Part shown: positions 62,933 through 64,000 of the stretch, piece after piece
Numbering within the stretch: position 1 is the stretch's first letter
How the letters are laid out: the number at the start of each line of letters is the position of its first letter
Origin: Schistosoma haematobium
Taxonomy: Eukaryota > Platyhelminthes > Trematoda > Strigeidida > Schistosomatidae
Length of the DNA stretch: 64,000 bases
NCBI RefSeq assembly: GCF_000699445.3
Contig: NC_067196.1
Coordinates: 31,392,616-31,456,615 of the forward strand
Direction of reading: 5' to 3'
The notes under the pieces: generated by a model
The model's database searches: none
Seen by the model: the letters and a program-made list of their open reading frames with translations, nothing else
Told to the model about the DNA's origin: nothing
Translations under genes and position numbers: made by a program

Positions 62933-64000
62933 AAGTAACATTTTTAAAAATAACGTCTGATTTTTTATTTCACTCACATTTTATGAATATTTTGGACAAA
63001 GGCAATTTAAAAACAGTTTATAATAATATTGTTCACAATAGGGGAGGTTAGTTGTGTTATAAAATCCGTTATATATCAAAAATTACACGTTTTACTTTAT
63101 TAAAATCGGAATAACGGTGTGAACAATGGTTTTATATAAAAATATTTTTCAGTTTTCTGATAAGTCAACTTACTTTATAATCCTTTAGGTCATACATTTC
63201 AAAAATAACGTATATCAATTAAATTTTATCAAGTATTTTTTGCCTGACTATATGCTTCGTGTTTTTTTGTTGTTGTGATTTTCACAAAGTACCTTACATT
63301 TATTTTTAAGAGTCTACATATGAAAAAATTTAATCCATCCAAGTTGATCTGATACATCTTTAGAAGTTGAGGTCATTTTCTAATTTCTCTGATATTATTT
63401 TAACTTACTTAATATATATAAGTAGCATATATTTTTCTTGTTAATAATTCACTTTTTTTTCGTAAAAATGTATGGAGAAAATTATTACCACCTGTTGATA
63501 TGCCGATTTGGAAGTAGGTAATCAGTTAGCAGGCAGCTAATTCTTAGCCTTTGGAATTGCCATCGTATCCATGGGCTTTCGTAATTCTGGAAAGCAAAAA
63601 AAAATGAATAAGCAAAAGACTTACTAAACTCAACTTGGATGCTTCTACATAATAAAGGATATAAATTTTGTCCAATCTATATGTTGTCATACAAAAAATA
63701 AATACACAAGTACACCGAAACTGTTTACATTATCTCATATTTTTTAAAAGCAGTCTCTTTAAATGTATACAATGCCCCAGATCAAGGATTTAAGTTCACT
63801 GATGAATAAAATACTCTAGATTGCCATGGGTCTGCTATTTTGGATAATTAAATTCTACACGTTGCGTACTTAATTATGCCTTGGTGAACAAAAGACAGTA
63901 TATAGATTTGACTGCTTTGAAATGCACTTAAATAGAGATGAACCATCCAAATGCATTCGGTCGATAATCTTATTACATTTTATCATTCTCTAAGCCTTTG
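62933..64000. other. 3' flank of RhoGEF B
   Basis: AT-rich. ATTAAA at 63099-63104 and AATAAA at 63697-63702 are candidate poly(A) signals. No other gene or repeat was recognised up to the window end. Confidence 0.5.

Noticed and set aside
1..64000. CRISPR arrays, bacterial operons or phage features
   Set aside because: No direct-repeat/spacer arrays or bacterial gene organisation. Spliced genes and flatworm-type retroelements show eukaryotic nuclear DNA.

Overview
The window reads as a piece of a schistosome (Schistosoma sp., blood fluke) nuclear genome. It is AT-rich, its short exons are scattered through large introns, and the repeats are those expected of this genus: Penelope-like, CR1-like and RTE-like retroelement pieces, a Mutator-like transposon, and tRNA-derived SINEs carrying hammerhead-ribozyme remnants (the Sm-alpha type). 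Species cannot be fixed from the sequence alone.

Layout. All four host genes are on the + strand. (1) Positions 327-5962 hold the last three exons of a Rho guanine-nucleotide exchange factor, covering its PH domain (gene A; the 5' part lies outside the window). (2) Positions 8981-12172 hold a three-exon gene for a snapin-like BLOC-1/BORC subunit. (3) Positions 12193-36071 hold a complete flightless-1 homologue in 14 exons (about 1387 aa, leucine-rich repeats plus gelsolin repeats). Its ATG lies only 20 nt after the snapin stop. (4) Positions 45623-62932 hold a second RhoGEF (gene B) in eight recognised exons covering a DH and a PH domain. It is a diverged paralogue of gene A, with matching splice positions around the PH domain. 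The exons were assembled by hand from homology, splice consensus and phase; every junction used preserves the frame.

Mobile DNA fills the introns and the 9.5-kb gap between flightless-1 and gene B. The most intact element is a Mutator-like transposase on the - strand (53555-55333) inside an intron of gene B. It is open for 554 codons once three micro-introns of 35, 46 and 33 nt are removed. Others are a Penelope-like GIY-YIG ORF (1414-2202), an RTE-like reverse transcriptase (31217-32600, -), a degenerate CR1-like LINE (3990-5777), a foldback element with 58-nt inverted arms and a 12-nt flanking direct repeat (33336-33938), and several SINE copies.

How the genes relate. Snapin acts in lysosome-related organelle and synaptic-vesicle traffic, flightless-1 is an actin-remodelling protein, and the RhoGEFs activate Rho-family GTPases that control actin. 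The tight snapin/flightless-1 spacing and the absence of any methionine codon in the snapin exons suggest a polycistronic, spliced-leader-processed unit. That is an inference and needs RNA data.
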